A DNA stretch of 64,000 nucleotides from Styela clava (taxonomy: Eukaryota; Chordata; Ascidiacea; Stolidobranchia; Styelidae): positions 9,052,001 to 9,116,000 of the forward strand of contig NC_135250.1 of NCBI RefSeq assembly GCF_964204865.1. Reading direction: 5' to 3'. Position numbers and translations under genes: made by a program. Each line of letters starts with the position of its first letter. Positions within the stretch are counted from its first letter, which is position 1. The notes under the pieces were generated by a model, which made no database searches, was not told where the DNA came from, and worked only from the letters and a program-made list of their open reading frames with translations. Below are positions 1 through 13,534 of this stretch, piece after piece.

Positions 1-884
1 ATCGATAAGTCTTCGGTTTCCAACCGATATTCTCGTTTTTCATTCGCTTAAATTATCATTATTTATTTCAACATTGGTGAATAGGTAGCTAGATTGGTGG
101 TACACAATATTTGGAATATATGTGTGAAAAACTTGTATTTGTCGACAACTCATTTAGCACACTTTTTGATTATGGAAGAAATTGGGCTTTTCTATTATGT
201 ATTCTTAGAATAAATAACCATTATTTTTTTCCGAAGTGATTTTTTTCAAAATACCCCAAAGCATATATTGTTAATATGGACTCCAAAGTTGTTTGTATTT
301 GCTGCAATATGTAATTTTTTAGACGCAAAAATCTTGTTGGTTTGGTTGTTCCCACTGTAGATTAGCTTAATGTAATTAATTTTGTCTCATATTTGTAAGT
401 GTTCTCTATCATCAAAGTGTGCTTGTGTGGATACTGCTTCTTTTAATCGATTATAAATTACGATTTGACATGAAAAAGTGTGATTTTTTATGTGTTCTTG
501 TTTTGCTGGATGTAGGTCTTTCATATTTATCCCAGGGGAGAAGGAAGCTTATAAGACTATGTAATCATAGGACGAACCACGATTATTTCACATACACAGG
601 AAGTTTGTTTGAATTGGAACTAGAAACATACAGATAATATAATTTGAATGGAGCAGGGAAAATTTAGATTCCAGCCATTTAAAAAACTTCTCCCCTCACA
701 TGGTTAGCGAAAATTTTGTCTCCAGCTTCGAACTGCGGCATATGGAAGATTTTGATATCCACAACCTTGGCTTAGGCAAGCTTCCTGTCTGTTTAGAAAC
801 TTTATTCGATGCTTATTGAGTTTCCGTAGGGAATACAGCCTTCGGTTATCTCCATTAGGGCTCTTGAAATTTCGGACTAATTCT

Positions 885-1158
885 AAATAATAATAAAGGA
901 TCAACTGAAGAATCTCCACCCCATCTAACCCTACCAAATAATTAGTCCAGGTCGAATGAAGAATCAACTGATACTCACCAGGTCAAATAAAGGATCAACT
1001 GGTATTATCGGCTTAGGTGGGTTGGGGGAAGGAGATATTTTTCAGTTGGGAAAAGGGATCAACTGAAGAATCTTCACCCCAACTAAGACCAACTGAATAA
1101 TCTCCTCCCCAAATGGGTCTGGGGGGATATTCTTCAGTTGATCTTTAATAATAATAAA
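885..1158. repeat. Foldback repeat built on GATCAACTGAAGAAT
   Basis: The left arm near 885-922 reads AATAATAATAAAGGATCAAC and continues with TGAAGAATCTCCACCCC. Its inverted partner near 1120-1158 ends in TTCAGTTGATCTTTAATAAT. The core GATCAACTGAAGAAT also recurs near 1067 and in part near 955, 990 and 1093, so internal units have been duplicated. No transposase is present. I did not find a clear target duplication. Confidence 0.55.
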
Positions 1159-1408
1159 AATAGAACCTGCTGCACCAAGGCCCTGCTTTAAATCACTATT
1201 TTTATTATAACAAACTTTACGGCCGCACATATGGAACTGATCAGCTAACATCAAATCTTGGCATCAAATTTTGTACTTTATTTCACGCCTAATTACGTAC
1301 TACGGCTCATGCCACTGAGCGTAAAATCACATGACGGGTGGTAATCTGCACTTATATAAATATCGTTTAAATTTTAATGTACCTGTAGTTTATTTTGTGA
1401 GATTCTTT

Positions 1409-1642
1409 GACACGTAGTGGACATAACGATCGTTTCAATATTATGTTGTTGTTGTTGTTCTTGTTCTTTGACACGTTTTTAAAAAGTCGCTTTTCTCTTC
1501 GAATACTGGACCAATTGCTTTGAAATTTTCAGTGGTTAAAGATAAAAATTTTCTCCAGAATGCTATTACTTTTTTTTCGCTATGACGTCATCAAAATTAT
1601 GTGACTCTACGTGTCCATATATTTGAGCATAGCTCTCTTGTT
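1409..1642 (+). repeat. Dispersed repeat, copy 1 (GACACGTAGTGGACATA family)
   Basis: It begins GACACGTAGTGGACATAACG and contains a TTG trinucleotide run, the stretch CTTCGAATACTGGACCAATT, and a tail ending GAGCATAGCTCTCTTGTT. A second, clearly homologous copy lies at 29289-29551 in the same orientation. The ends show weak inverted similarity (GTGGACATA near the left end, GTGTCCATATA near the right end). Family not recognised. Confidence 0.6.
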
Positions 1643-3054
1643 TCTGTTGTCTTCTTTTTAGTCCCTGATTTCATGGATGGCTCTGAGTGCTTCACGATTC
1701 ACACATCCTCCCATGCGAGGACTCTTAAAAATCGGTCTTCGATAATAAAATAGCTTTGTTTCAACAGGTTGCGGTCAGTTATTGTATTCGCCATGCACAA
1801 TGAAAAACACCAAACGAAATTAAACGAAAAATTGCATTACAGTCAAAAAAATTTAGTTAAATTACTTTACATTCAGTAGGCTACTCATCGGGGCAGCCAG
1901 AGAACCACTCCATGGCCCGTTGGAGGGCCGAGGACCCAGTCCCGCACAAACCAAAGACTTCTAGTCTTACGTAATGGTTGAACTGATTTATCCACGATCT
2001 TATCGAAGGAGAAGACGTCATACCTCTCTGAAAAGGTTGTCTTTGTCAATGTTTATTGAAACGGATGACAAATTCTCGCGTGGTATTTATTATTTAGATA
2101 TTTCGACGGAACCCGAGAGAACAATATTCATCAAAACGCATTGTTAAATGGATGATAAAGTAATAGTAATTCGAGTAGTATTAACCGACTATTTAGATAG
2201 TATTGGTTTGTGGTTAGCTTTATTTCTTAGGTAATAACACTAAAATTATATTTGGGAACCTGCCAATTCTGTTTAAAAAATGTATATGACTCATATTATA
2301 GTAGCTTTTACGTTTTTCTCAACAGTGCGTACATGACAACGAGAGAAACATTTCACGTACGAGTACGTCGTTGCGTAAATCATATGATCGTCTACGTAAC
2401 CCCATTTACAATGTAATGGGTGTCGAGGAATTTTCTGTGTGTTTACTTTTCCAGTGGAGTGCGAAGTGTTAGGAGCAAAACTTTATACTTTAGTTTGAAT
2501 TGGAAAGAGCTATAGCCAATGACAAATTCCGCGTTACTCATACTGCCATAGGCCGGATGTTTTTCTTTTTTCCGAAGCATTTTACTTTTATCATCATATT
2601 GCATCGTAGTTAGCGTCTGGCGGGTTAGATATTGTATTCAATGGAAATCAAAATATCATATAAAAATAGATAGGTCTAATCAGAACATTAGCTTAACAAG
2701 ACATAAAATGAGCAACAAGAACTAATTATTCAATCTTTATTTAGTTCAGAATTAGATTGAATAAACATTTATGATAATATGTAAATTCTTGACAGGAAAA
2801 GCGACTGAAAACAAAACATTGAAGTGGTACAGAGCATAGTTGTTTTAATTACTGAATTATCTGAGTCATTTTCTGCATTGGCAAGTGTTAGTACAAACAG
2901 CTGGTCATTTGCCAAATATTATTATAATTAACCCAAGACAGCAAGACCAGAGAACGAGATTCTATCTACTGATCTATGGATGATTGTCGCCTTTATCGTT
3001 TCCACATTTTTTGTAGATTGAATTAAATAAGCTTGAATTTTCTATCAATTACAG

Positions 3055-6000
3055 ATGAAATTTTTCGAGTACAATTGTTTTAAACCAGCACCACATACAT
3101 TTCCTGAATCTAAGGTAGATATCCAAACAACTATCATTTCAATCAAAGCATACTTTTTGGTTTGAAATAACATTCTGACACCTGATTTATTCATTTAAAT
3201 ATGACGATTTATAAAATGGATATTTGAATATTGTAGAAATTGTGTTAACTAGTCTTTAAAGTCAGTTGGTGTTTTTAAGAGGAAGTTTCATAACTTCGCT
3301 CCGAACAAGGCTTTGTATAAGAGACAACTGATTGGGTTTGAACCCAAGATCTTTAACTTGCAATGCCAACATACTTATGTTTATCACTCATTTAACCATT
3401 AAGCATGAATCAATACAATGGAATTCAATGACAGATTGAAGGAAATAAGAAGCATTTAATAAGTATTAATATAATTCCAATATTATAAAATATTTGTCCA
3501 ATTGCATAATGTTTTAACAATCCTTTTTTAAATATCTAAATGCATCAGTAGCCCACCCTTCATCTGTGATGTAACAAATTAGATAGGGTATGCCAGACAG
3601 TAAAGACTTCAGTATCTTTAAAATACTTGTTTTAAGTAAGAATGGGGAAATATTCTTAAAAACATTGACATGATTTTGTTCTCAGAATCAATCGTGTATT
3701 TGGACACCTGTGTTCGGGCAAAAACCTCAGCCTTCACAAAGAAGTCATCATGCAGTATGTGTATGCGATAATCAAATATTCATGTATGGAGGGCGTGGAG
3801 TGAAAGGAACTACAAATCAATTCTGGGTGTATTCATTTGGTAAATAAATTACTTTTAATTAACCAAGATCATCAATTATTAATTGACTTTTTCTGGTATA
3901 AGATTGTGGTCAATATTAAAGTGTTTTCGAGTGGTGAGCAGTTTTCCTCCAACTTATTAATTTTGTTTAATTTTTAATGATTTTAATTTTTAGACGATTC
4001 GAAATGGGAAGAACTTTTTCCAGTTGGGGATTCCCCTCCTCCTTTAGAAGGGCACACTATGGTCGTATATGATGAAAACATATATATTTTTGGAGGGGAA
4101 ACAAGTTTTGCTACGGCAGATGAATCTCCATTATGGTGTTACAACATTACACAAATGAAGTGGACAAAGATTGGCACAGAAGGAAAAGTGATGGTAAGAC
4201 ACTTGATCAGACAATCCATGTGGCTTCGAGACATGAATAATATATTTATTGAATTTTATTGATCAAATAATTTATTAAAGAAATATTATTCATTATCAAC
4301 AAAAAGAAACACCCACCGGCCACTACACTACCATTGAGACATACTTGATATTTATTTTTACAATACCATTCGTTTAAAAATATTCGATCAATGATTTTCA
4401 ATCAAAAAAATATATATTACCGTCGTCCACCCCAAGACTTCCCACCTTACTCACCCACGGCGTATGAAAGTGGGTCAGGTATGCTTAGTTATCAGCCAGT
4501 TTGAAGATGTCCATTCAAATTTTTCAAACTTTGCTCAATATATATATCAGATCATGTAGGCTGCATCACACTTAATTATTCATTCCAATTGCAGTAACCG
4601 TCCATGCTTTTTATTAGTTTTAGTGTTTTATTTTTCATACAAGAAAATTTGCCCAAAGAAGGGTCATGTGTACTCATTCATAAGAAAATGAGAAAAGTTA
4701 TTGACAACCACTGATGTGCCATGAACTACTGAAACTATAATAAGTTATACCAGTGAGAAAAGACTTTGTCATACTTATATTTTTGAACGCATCAAAGTGT
4801 AACAAAGTAGGCATACTTGATGATTCTAAGAAGATAGTTAACATACAAAAATGTTTTTAAACATTTTCCTATTACCACAACTCTCTACACTGGGAATTTA
4901 CAAACACTTTTGATTAAATGTAATTCCTTAAAATGACTAATGTTTAAGAAAAAGATGTTTTTTGATGAATTCAATTTATGGAAAGTCCTTTTCAATGATT
5001 TGTTTTTATTAAGTTTAGTATTTGTGCAATGAATTTTTGATTAATGTGTATTGACTAGTGACCAAGTTGGGTGAGTTTATAAAAGAATGGATACTGAAAT
5101 GTCAAACAATTTGAGTATCAATAATAATCAACAACCTGCCATAATCCACTGTAAAATATTTCAATAATCCATTATCTAAGTTCAATCTTTATTATACTTT
5201 GGTCTGAATGTCAGCGCTGTTTTGCTGTCATTTACCACAAAAGGTTCAATACTCAAATGCTTGAGGCAATTTAACTCATCAGTTAAGAAAACACAAGTAT
5301 ATATTTGATTCAAATTGTGATGGAATGAGATAATTATCTGTTTAGTCTTGTTTTTGACAAAATATCCAAGCACATGATTGCTGTAATTATTAACCAGTTC
5401 ATTGAACTGTATAATTTGCTAAGTTTTGAATGTTCAAAAACCAGATACCATGATATTATGCCTTCACTGTTCTTATACACATACAATTTCATCAATATTA
5501 GAACTCATACTAAGAAATAACCCATTTGTTGTTTACTTGAGTTCAAACAAATTGTGAACAACCATAGAAAATGTTATACTACAGTAAACACAATAGTACA
5601 TCAGTACGTGCTAGCCAGCCCACTCCATAACTCTGATTTTAATTTGTCATAATTTTTGCAGGCCCCTTGTGGGAGAAGGCATCATACAGCAGTTTTATAT
5701 ATGGATGCGATGTGTGTTTACGGAGGATATCAAGATCTGATCGGACCTACTAGAGAAATGTGGCTTTTTGATTTTGGTAAGAATATTTGTGTTCTATATT
5801 TTGAGTTATAATTTGAAAAATATGTCAAAGTTATGATAATTAAATTAAAATTGTTAGGTTAGAGTAGATATTACTTCATCTATTCCTATATAATAAATGA
5901 GCTAAAATGTTACATTACAGGCAGAGGTATACAACATTAATTTTTTGTTACTTGTAAGCAGAAAGAATATAGGCTATTTCTACAATATTGGTTTTGCCTT

Positions 6001-9000
6001 ATACAATTTTGTTTCATGTTATATTTTTCAACATAATCATATTTAATCAAACTGGGTGCGTCAACTAATGTAGAAATTTTCCATATTCTATTTATCCAAT
6101 AACAATAGGTTTGAGGGAAGAACAATAGCCTGTTTCGTTAGCACTTCCCTTCAGTGTTATAAGCACCTCACGAATACTTCGTCATAATCCCTCATGTACT
6201 TCAATAATAGTCTTTGTCCACTAAATGTCTGGATGCTATTCATTTTACCTTTTATTGATATTCCTTCAAAATTATTTGAAATATGTTATAGGCTATTTGA
6301 TAGATAATTGTTGTATTTGATTCGCTATACTGTTTTTCCAATTTTATTTCACTTTTTCAATAATGAAACATCGTAACTTTTTATTTGTATATTTTTTCTC
6401 TTTTCAGAATTTCTAAATATGAATTTTACTTTTTAGTGTATTTTTAGATTTATCCATTAACTTATTGGTTAGAAATATAGTTTAAGGAATATGTTTTTTT
6501 ATTAACTCAAGTTCTTTGAACATGTACCTCAAGTAATGTGTAATGCCTTATTAAATTCTACATAACCTGATAACCTCAATTATACATTGTAATAAGAAAT
6601 TGTAATTTTTAAGCAATCTTACAATTTACAATCTTAAATTGTATTTTTTATGTGTTACTTCGACTTGTACATTCAGACTTTAATTTGTGAACTTTATAGA
6701 AATTACTTTACTTGAACAAATAGCATCGCAAATCAAAAATCACCAAAGCAAATATTCTTTTGGGAAATGAATTCACAAGGCTCACCTATTTAGTTTTGTA
6801 CATTGTAATTGGGAGAGAACATTCATATGATTGTTAGTTGTCTGTCAAATGACCTCTACATTTGTGTCTGTCTTATCATTCTCACAAGACAAAAACAATT
6901 ACATTGGGTAGAATAAATATTTGTTTCTTGTTCAACTTGATGTATTCACGAGTATGATATGAATGAATAACACATGTCACACTCAAGGTTGATATTGACC
7001 ATTTTACCTTCAGCATACAGATGGAAGTATCGTTAATTGCCTAATCAATTCCATGCATCTAAAACAAACAACTGGTTGACTAATCCCATATGAGAGACCG
7101 TGGTTCAAGTCATCCCATCAGCTTTCTTCTCTTCCGGATAAAGATGTAAATTCTGTCCTATTTAGTGTGGCTTAGAGTAATAGCCAAAATATAAATATTT
7201 GTAGTAATTTCTTGAGGTAGGAAAAAATACAGAAAATATTAAGTCAGATACACCAAACACTTGACAAGCTAAATTCTTAACTCTAGAGCAGAATTCATAA
7301 ACTGTTCCATCACAATGCCTTCAAAAGGTTGTTGACTCTTGCTTTACATAATCTTCAAAACATGAAATTTCAAAGAATATCAATGTGGTGACACCATAGA
7401 ACAGGGGTCAGCAACCTACGGCCCGCAGAATAGTATAATCCGGTCTGCGACGCTTCACTATATTATAGTAACAAAACAGCTGTTTTGACGATTATATTCT
7501 TTACGTAACAGAATTTATTGTTAGACACGTGTAGACTAAATTAAAATAAAATCTAACAAGTATAAAATACACATTATATATAAATTACTCGTTTAATGAG
7601 CATATAATTTAATTATAATTAAACTAATGGCAACAAAACGCAGAATAGTTGATGCTAAGTGCAAAGTGTTCAATGGCGCCGAAAATATTCAAATGAAATT
7701 TTAGAGATGCAATGCAATGAGGAAATAAATTAATATTCTGTTCGAGAGATGTATCACTGCTTGATTTTTATTATGATGACCATGACCACCAAGTATCATC
7801 TGTTCGGTTTTCAACTTTCTAAAAATATGTGCGACCCGGCAATGACTTGCAACCCCTAATTCTGGCCCGTGAGCGACAAAAGGTCGCCGACCCCTGTTAT
7901 AGAACATCTTCAACCAAATGTTAAACCATATATTCAAATTGATACTCTTTAAATTATTCATCCAGCCAAGCCATGACAATATAATATTTGGAATATAATC
8001 CTGCTTCCAATGTTCACAAAGTCACATTACAATTTCAATTTTGTCAGTTTCAAATATATCTTAACCAGGTCTGTCATATATTAATATATGTTTATTTTAG
8101 TTTTTTTACTTCATAATACATCTGTAGGGGATTAACGAACTATATATGACATCGATAAATTCCCTTTGCAAATTAAAAAATTTTAAAACTTTATGAACAC
8201 CCACCCTGTATATTTCACATAAGATTCATGATCGGAATTGTAAACATTCTTTTTCAGAGACCAAGTCATGGCATTTTGATGTTGCAGCATCCTGTGATTC
8301 TGCTCCAGATGCGAGATATGGTCATTGTGCAACTGTAAACAACCAATCAATGTGGGTTTGTGGAGGACTGACGGGACTGAAACCAAATGCTGATGTATTC
8401 ATTTGGAATTTTGGTGAGTCAAGTAGCGTACTGAAATATTGCTTTAGTGTTAGTGCTTTTGTAAACTCAATTTAATGTCTAGTCATGGTGATTTATAACC
8501 AACAATTACGAACTGATATACAGTGTATTCACTAAGTGTTCAAATTTTCTAATTTACAATGGGAATTTATCAATACTATGTTGGCCCCCTTCGATATATT
8601 AAATAAAGTAATAAAACCTAAATAAACATTGTTTATAATAAAACCAATATTGTTAGGATATGTTGTGAACTGACTTCATAACAAAATTGAAATTAGAACA
8701 TGACTTTATGAAGACCCTTCAGGCAGGAATTTTTATGTCTAGACTAGAGTTCAAATAATAAAATACATTGTTAACTGACTTCATAACAAATTTAAAATCA
8801 GAACAGGACTTTATGAATACACTTCGGGCAGGAATTTTTATGCCTGGAGTTCTGAATAACAAAATATGTGTTCAATAAATTACTCCGATACCATTTTATA
8901 TATGAAAAATTGCACAAATATTTTAACAAGTAATGTTGAATATATAATTCTTTTTGATAGAGCTGTATTAGAAAAAAATATGAAATTGGATTTTTATATT

Positions 9001-11669
9001 TTTCAAGCCAACACCTATATCCTCATTGAAAAAATTAATCAGTAATTTAGTAATATCGTATTTAATAATTTCAGAATTGATGGTATGGATTCCTGTCAAA
9101 ACAAAAGGTGGACCTCCGGTATTATCCTATCATTCAATGCACACAGTAAATATTTTGTATTATATTCATATTAGTAATGAAACTTTCTGAAGTGAGAAAA
9201 ATTCTAAAGACTCCACAAGTTAATAATAACCAAAAACAGATTTTTGTTCCTCATCATATCTCCAATATTGTTAGCAAATGTCTTTATTTGTGGCCAGACA
9301 ATGGAAATATTTTAAAATAATAAGAATCAATAAAAGTTTCATCTGCCTCATCTAACAAAATTATCTCTTAAGAACAACTTTCTGTCTGTGAAGTCTTATA
9401 CTTTTAATTGTGTTAGCATCACAGATTACACATCTCAAGTTCAATCCCATGTCCACCATCTCAACCAGGGTGTAATAAATTTGGTAGGCAATGTCAACCC
9501 AAAAAGATGCTGGTACATTAAAAAAAAGTAGCTTTTTAGATAGGCCTATCAATGACTTGTGCATGGCCTTGTCAAGGTGTGAATGAGCACAATATTAAAA
9601 CAAATTGTCATTAAACAGAACAAGTTTCCATTTCATGCTTCATTGAATATTGTTGATTTTTGAATTTTGCTTCTGTTGGTTTTTCTAATACCTCTTTCCT
9701 TAAAATGCCTCAATTAGAAAATAATATACATGCTTCGTTGAATATTGTTGGTTTTTTAATTCTGTTTCCGTTGGTTTTTCTAATACCCCTTTCCTTAAAA
9801 TGCCTCAATTAGAAAATATAAGAAGCGTAATTGTTATCGTGATTTTCTAGCAATTGTATTAATCCGTGTATTACCTTTCAGGTTGGCAATTCTATGTATG
9901 TTTTTGGAGGACGAAATGTATTAGGAGATTCGTCAAATGATATGTGGTGTTTGAATATGAAAGACAAATGTTGGAAAAAATGTAATTTTAATGACACTGT
10001 GAAACCTCCTGCTATATCTGGACATTGCCTGATTAGTCATTTTACTCCTGTATTGCAAAAGAAAAATGAACCTCGCACAAGGTACAAAAATATTTAATTA
10101 TTTTATTTATACAAATTTGCGCAAAGTGTGGAAAAACACTGACAGAAGAACAGGTTTACAGCTATACAGGATTATTAGTGCGGCAATGAGAAATTTTTAT
10201 TTTCTCCCATGTTATCTTATGATTTGGCTCAATGTAATCGTATTCCCTCTTCAATCACCCCATCTAAGTCTTATATGGGACTATGTAACGCAGTTCAATG
10301 TATGGAATAAAAAATTTTCATTTGCTATCTTTGTCCTCCATTTGCGCGAGACTCCACATGCAGATGCAGGGTGACTCGCTAACATGGTAAAAATGAAAGT
10401 CTTTTATATCATGTTTACCACCAATTCACTAGATTATATGTTCATAACTTTTGTTATAATTTTTGATGTGTCCCCTTAGTAACGTGGTATCTCAAAGTGT
10501 TATGCATCTATAAATTGCTGTACTAAAAGAAATACAATTACAGTATTAACAAAATTGTTCGAATAATTGGTATCGGATTTTATGAAAATCTTAAACTGCC
10601 AGCCCAATTTTTTTCAACTAATAATTTACTCATTTTATTCAAACATAGAAATCTCTGAAAAAACTAACATGCAAAAAAACATTATCATTGCAGATCCTTA
10701 CCCAATGTAAAGAAGAAGAAAGCTAGTTTAAAGAGCACTCCGCCAACAAAACAACGAAGTGTATCTTGTGGAAAATTACCAAACAATTCACAATTTTTGC
10801 AAAAATCTGAGAGCTTTGACGCAGAAAACGAGATAAACTTTTTAGATAAAACAGTGCTGGTAACGAAAAACTGCCCAAGCGAATATGCATATGATAACCC
10901 TGCGAGTGAATTATCTGATAAAGATACTTTACCTCGTATTGATACGATTTCATCTGATAAGGTTGCAAGCTTATCTACAGAAGAAAGTGAAAGTGTTAAC
11001 GCTGCTGGTAATAAATTGCCTTCAAACACTTTTCTTGATGGTTCAAAATTCTTTCAAGTTCCGAAACCGTCAATGCGGACTAAACTACATAACAGTAATA
11101 TGCGTTATGGTTATGTTTCATCGAGGATGAAGCATGGCAGTTTACAAGCTCCCGGAAATGGATTGTCAAATTTTTCCTATAATCTAATCCAAGATTCTTT
11201 GGATAAGACATCAACTAACTCTACAGAGACTAGCTTCGTATATTTACCAGAAGATTTAAAAATGGCAGAAAATGTTGTTCATACCTCGTTTGATGATGGC
11301 AACCCAGTGCCCGTTATATCTCATGAATTCCCAGATATTACTACTGTAAAGCCTTTCAGAATAGATCCAAATATGTCCCCTAAAGTGTGGGATATGGAAA
11401 TGCAGCCAATTGAAAATGAGATGGGTGCTCAAGCTGAGGCAGCACTGATCATTGATGACACTATTGAAAGCAATCATATAGATGAAAAATCGAATTTCGA
11501 ACTCTCAAGCAATATTGCGAAACGTTTTCAAACCCAATTTTCAGCATCGTCAGAGCAAGATATCGTTATGTTAGTACTTGGTGGTAGAGTGGCAAACGTA
11601 AATCCTAATTCTATTAGCCCGTTTTGCATGTGGCAATGCAAAATACCATCAGTAGCATCTTCTTATTAA
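3055..11669 (+). CDS. Kelch-repeat protein, family unassigned (643 aa, 8 exons)
   Basis: Exons: 3055-3114, 3686-3839, 3994-4193, 5662-5776, 8258-8413, 9075-9145, 9882-10081 and 10694-11669. All junctions are GT/AG, phases agree throughout, and the sum is 1932 nt with a TAA stop. Residues about 21-300 form kelch blades; each carries an RxxHxA/GH turn, a hydrophobic-GG pair (IFMYGG, IYIFGG, MCVYGG, MWVCGG, MYVFGG) and a downstream W. No F-box, BTB or signal peptide is seen. Residues about 319-643 are one large exon, basic at first (KKKK near 325) and then acidic and serine-rich, ending with a kelch-like MLVLGGRV near 609. Such propellers usually bind protein partners; the target is unknown. The start ATG directly follows a splice acceptor (ACAG|ATG), so the 5' end is probably added by cis- or trans-splicing. 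FBXO42 and KLHDC proteins were considered but do not fit end to end. Confidence 0.85.
3333..3405 (-). repeat. Possible tRNA-like SINE fragment
   Basis: On the minus strand the stretch contains TTAATGGTTAAATGAG, resembling a pol III A box, and TGGGTTCAAACCCAA, a good B box, about 50 nt apart. It lies in intron 1 of the kelch gene. It does not fold as a complete tRNA by eye and may be chance or an old SINE head. Confidence 0.3.
4194..5661. other. Intron 3 of the kelch gene, no further feature
   Basis: This intron of 1468 bp is AT-rich. Open frames on either strand are short, and none has a motif or usable splice sites in phase. I see nothing else to annotate here. Confidence 0.5.
7403..7898. 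mobile_element. hAT-like non-autonomous element (CAGGGGTCAGCAACC ends)
   Basis: The left end is CAGGGGTCAGCAACCTACGG and the right end, read inverted, is CAGGGGTCGGCGACC. The flanks CCATAGAA and TTATAGAA match at six of eight positions, consistent with an old 8-bp target duplication. Similar ends (CAGGGGTCGGCAACC) recur at 56921-58839. It sits in intron 4 of the kelch gene. The minus-strand open frame at 7701-7979 overlaps the element and is not a gene. Confidence 0.75.
8663..8875. repeat. Tandem duplication, period about 105 bp
   Basis: Two diverged copies follow each other in intron 5 of the kelch gene, near 8663-8767 and 8768-8875. Shared blocks include AACTGACTTCATAACAAA, GACTTTATGAA and GGCAGGAATTTTTATG. 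Only two units are present. Confidence 0.75.
9634..9819. repeat. Tandem duplication, period 95 bp
   Basis: Copies at 9634-9728 and 9729-9819 share CATGCTTC, TTGAATATTGTTG, GGTTTTTCTAATACC and CCTTAAAATGCCTCAATTAG. They differ at only a few positions, so this duplication is younger than the one at 8663-8875. It lies in intron 6, just before the exon at 9882. Confidence 0.85.
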
Positions 11670-12036
11670 CCCATGCTCATTATTTGATCATAATACATTA
11701 TATTGAATAATTCAATAATATATAGTTTCATACTTATTTCTAAAATTCATCATCACCATTACTAACATATCTAAATGTTATCATATGATATGCACCTATA
11801 AATCCACTATCACTGATAATGATAGTAGCATGCATTTAGACTTGTTTCTATTACTGATTACACTTTACAATGTTCCCTTTCGTATTTTGCTTTCTAATTT
11901 TTTACCTATTCTGCAGTTACTAGAGGATTTTTTAAGTAGTTCATTTGTAATTGACTCGTCACAATCATGCTTCTGTCCAACAAGGTTTGGCTTTAGCTAT
12001 TCGTACTTATTACATTTATAATAATATGCTCTCGTT

Positions 12037-12042
12037 AATAAA
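12037..12042 (+). terminator. Polyadenylation signal AATAAA of the kelch gene
   Basis: This canonical AATAAA lies 368 nt after the stop codon at 11669. The 3' UTR between them is AT-rich. Another AATAAA lies near 12300, so alternative 3' ends are possible. Confidence 0.45.
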
Positions 12043-13082
12043 GATTATATAAGTTTAATATTACTTTTTTCTGAGATGAACAGATTTATAACCATTTACT
12101 CTCTTGTGTGTTTTATGAACATATTTAAGATTTATGTAGTTTACTTGCGAAATTTAAGTATATGTCTTGCAGCCTGAGATTTTTTTCTTAGCCGCATATC
12201 TCAAATATTTATTCTAATATATAGTTTATTTTGAGGTTCATTAGCTGTAAACTTTTAGTAATGATGATTAAAAGTATTGAGTAATATTAATATATGATAA
12301 AATAAATAAAGCTGTACTGCTTCACAGTTATTTCTGCTAGTGAAAAAACAAACGACCACTAAAAGAAATAGCTTTGTAAATAGCTTTAAATGGTCGTTGC
12401 TAATGCCTCTGCTTAATATGTAACATGACAGATATTGCAAACTATATGGATACTTAATATAAAGTCCAGTGATGCTCCCTGCCCTTATGTTTTTCTGGCG
12501 AAGATTTTTGTGAAAAGTGTTATCAGTTTATTTTGTTAAGTATGAGTAATTTATATTGATCAATATATTTTCAAGTCACGTTCTATCTATCACCATATCT
12601 TGATTTATTTTAAAGTATTTATAATATATATGGGTTGATTCTCTGGGTAAAATTTTGCAACCTAATACAACATGCCTTGCTGTTCCTGTCATCTTTTTCG
12701 TACTATTTTTTTACAAAGGGAATCAAAGAATGATTGTATATTCCCGCATTACTTTGTCTCATGAGCTAATGCCATGATATCCTATCTGGTGATGTTATTG
12801 GCTCTTTCAGAATTGTATTCTGAATCGTCTTATCAATATCATGTCAGAATATCACAGATTATCATGTGCGGAGAATGAGCGATCCTCTGAAAGGCATCAT
12901 TTACATCTGAAACGAGATGTTTGAGCGCCTAGTCACAGAAGGTTTGAAGAGATAGCATTCCTTATCACTTTTAAGTCGATTACAACCACAGTGATTTGCC
13001 TCCACGGTACCAGGACAAATATTTTAGATGAGGTTGATGCATTTTCAATTTCTCTCAGGCCCAACAGCCAGAAACAAATCAA
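12043..13082. other. Intergenic, no gene seen
   Basis: This is AT-rich sequence between the kelch gene and the SINE cluster. No open frame with motif support or in-phase splice sites was found on either strand. Confidence 0.5.
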
Positions 13083-13402
13083 AATAGGATGGGATTTACA
13101 TATTTATCACGGTGAAGCGGAAAGCCGCTGGGACGACTTAGTCATATGGGCATGGCGAACCGCGGCCTGTCGTCCTATTCGGGTATGGGATTAGTTAGCC
13201 AGTTATCAGTTTTAGATGCATAGACTTGATGCTGGAGTAAGCCTCAACCGTCCAGTGTTTAAGTGAACCACCCTACGGTGGCGAGAAGTCCAGCGATCCT
13301 CTCGTACATGAATATCTCTCTGCTGTCATGGGATGCGAACCAACGCAGGGTAATCAGGGGTGCGGTGGCGAGCGTATTCCTAACAATGCACCGCACCGCC
13401 GA
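13083..13402 (-). mobile_element. tRNA-derived SINE, degenerate copy 1
   Basis: It reads from its tail (GGGATTTACATATTTATC) to its head (CGCACCGCCG) on the plus strand, so the element is on the minus strand. Clear similarity to the copies at 31304 and 52963 runs along its length, but indels and substitutions are frequent and the B box is damaged (ATGCGAAC in place of TTCGAAC). It is the oldest-looking copy. Copy 2 lies 133 bp away in inverted orientation. Confidence 0.8.
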
Positions 13403-13534
13403 GCAACATTTCTCTCCCACAGGAATTCTGAAGAATATGAAAAAAGTAATAACCTTCTAGAAACTTCTTATATCCTTGAGTAATGGTAATTTGAACTGAA
13501 TCGATTGACCTATCAGTCGCCTCGAAAAGCGACT

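Larger units (their letters stand above)
1..3054. other. Gene-free left flank with repeats
   Basis: I find no coding exon with matching splice phases here. Short open frames (for example 419-637 and 704-967 on the minus strand) have no recognisable motif. The stretch holds the foldback repeat at 885-1158, a dispersed repeat at 1409-1642, and presumably the promoter of the kelch gene that starts at 3055. AT-rich sequence fills the rest. Confidence 0.6.
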
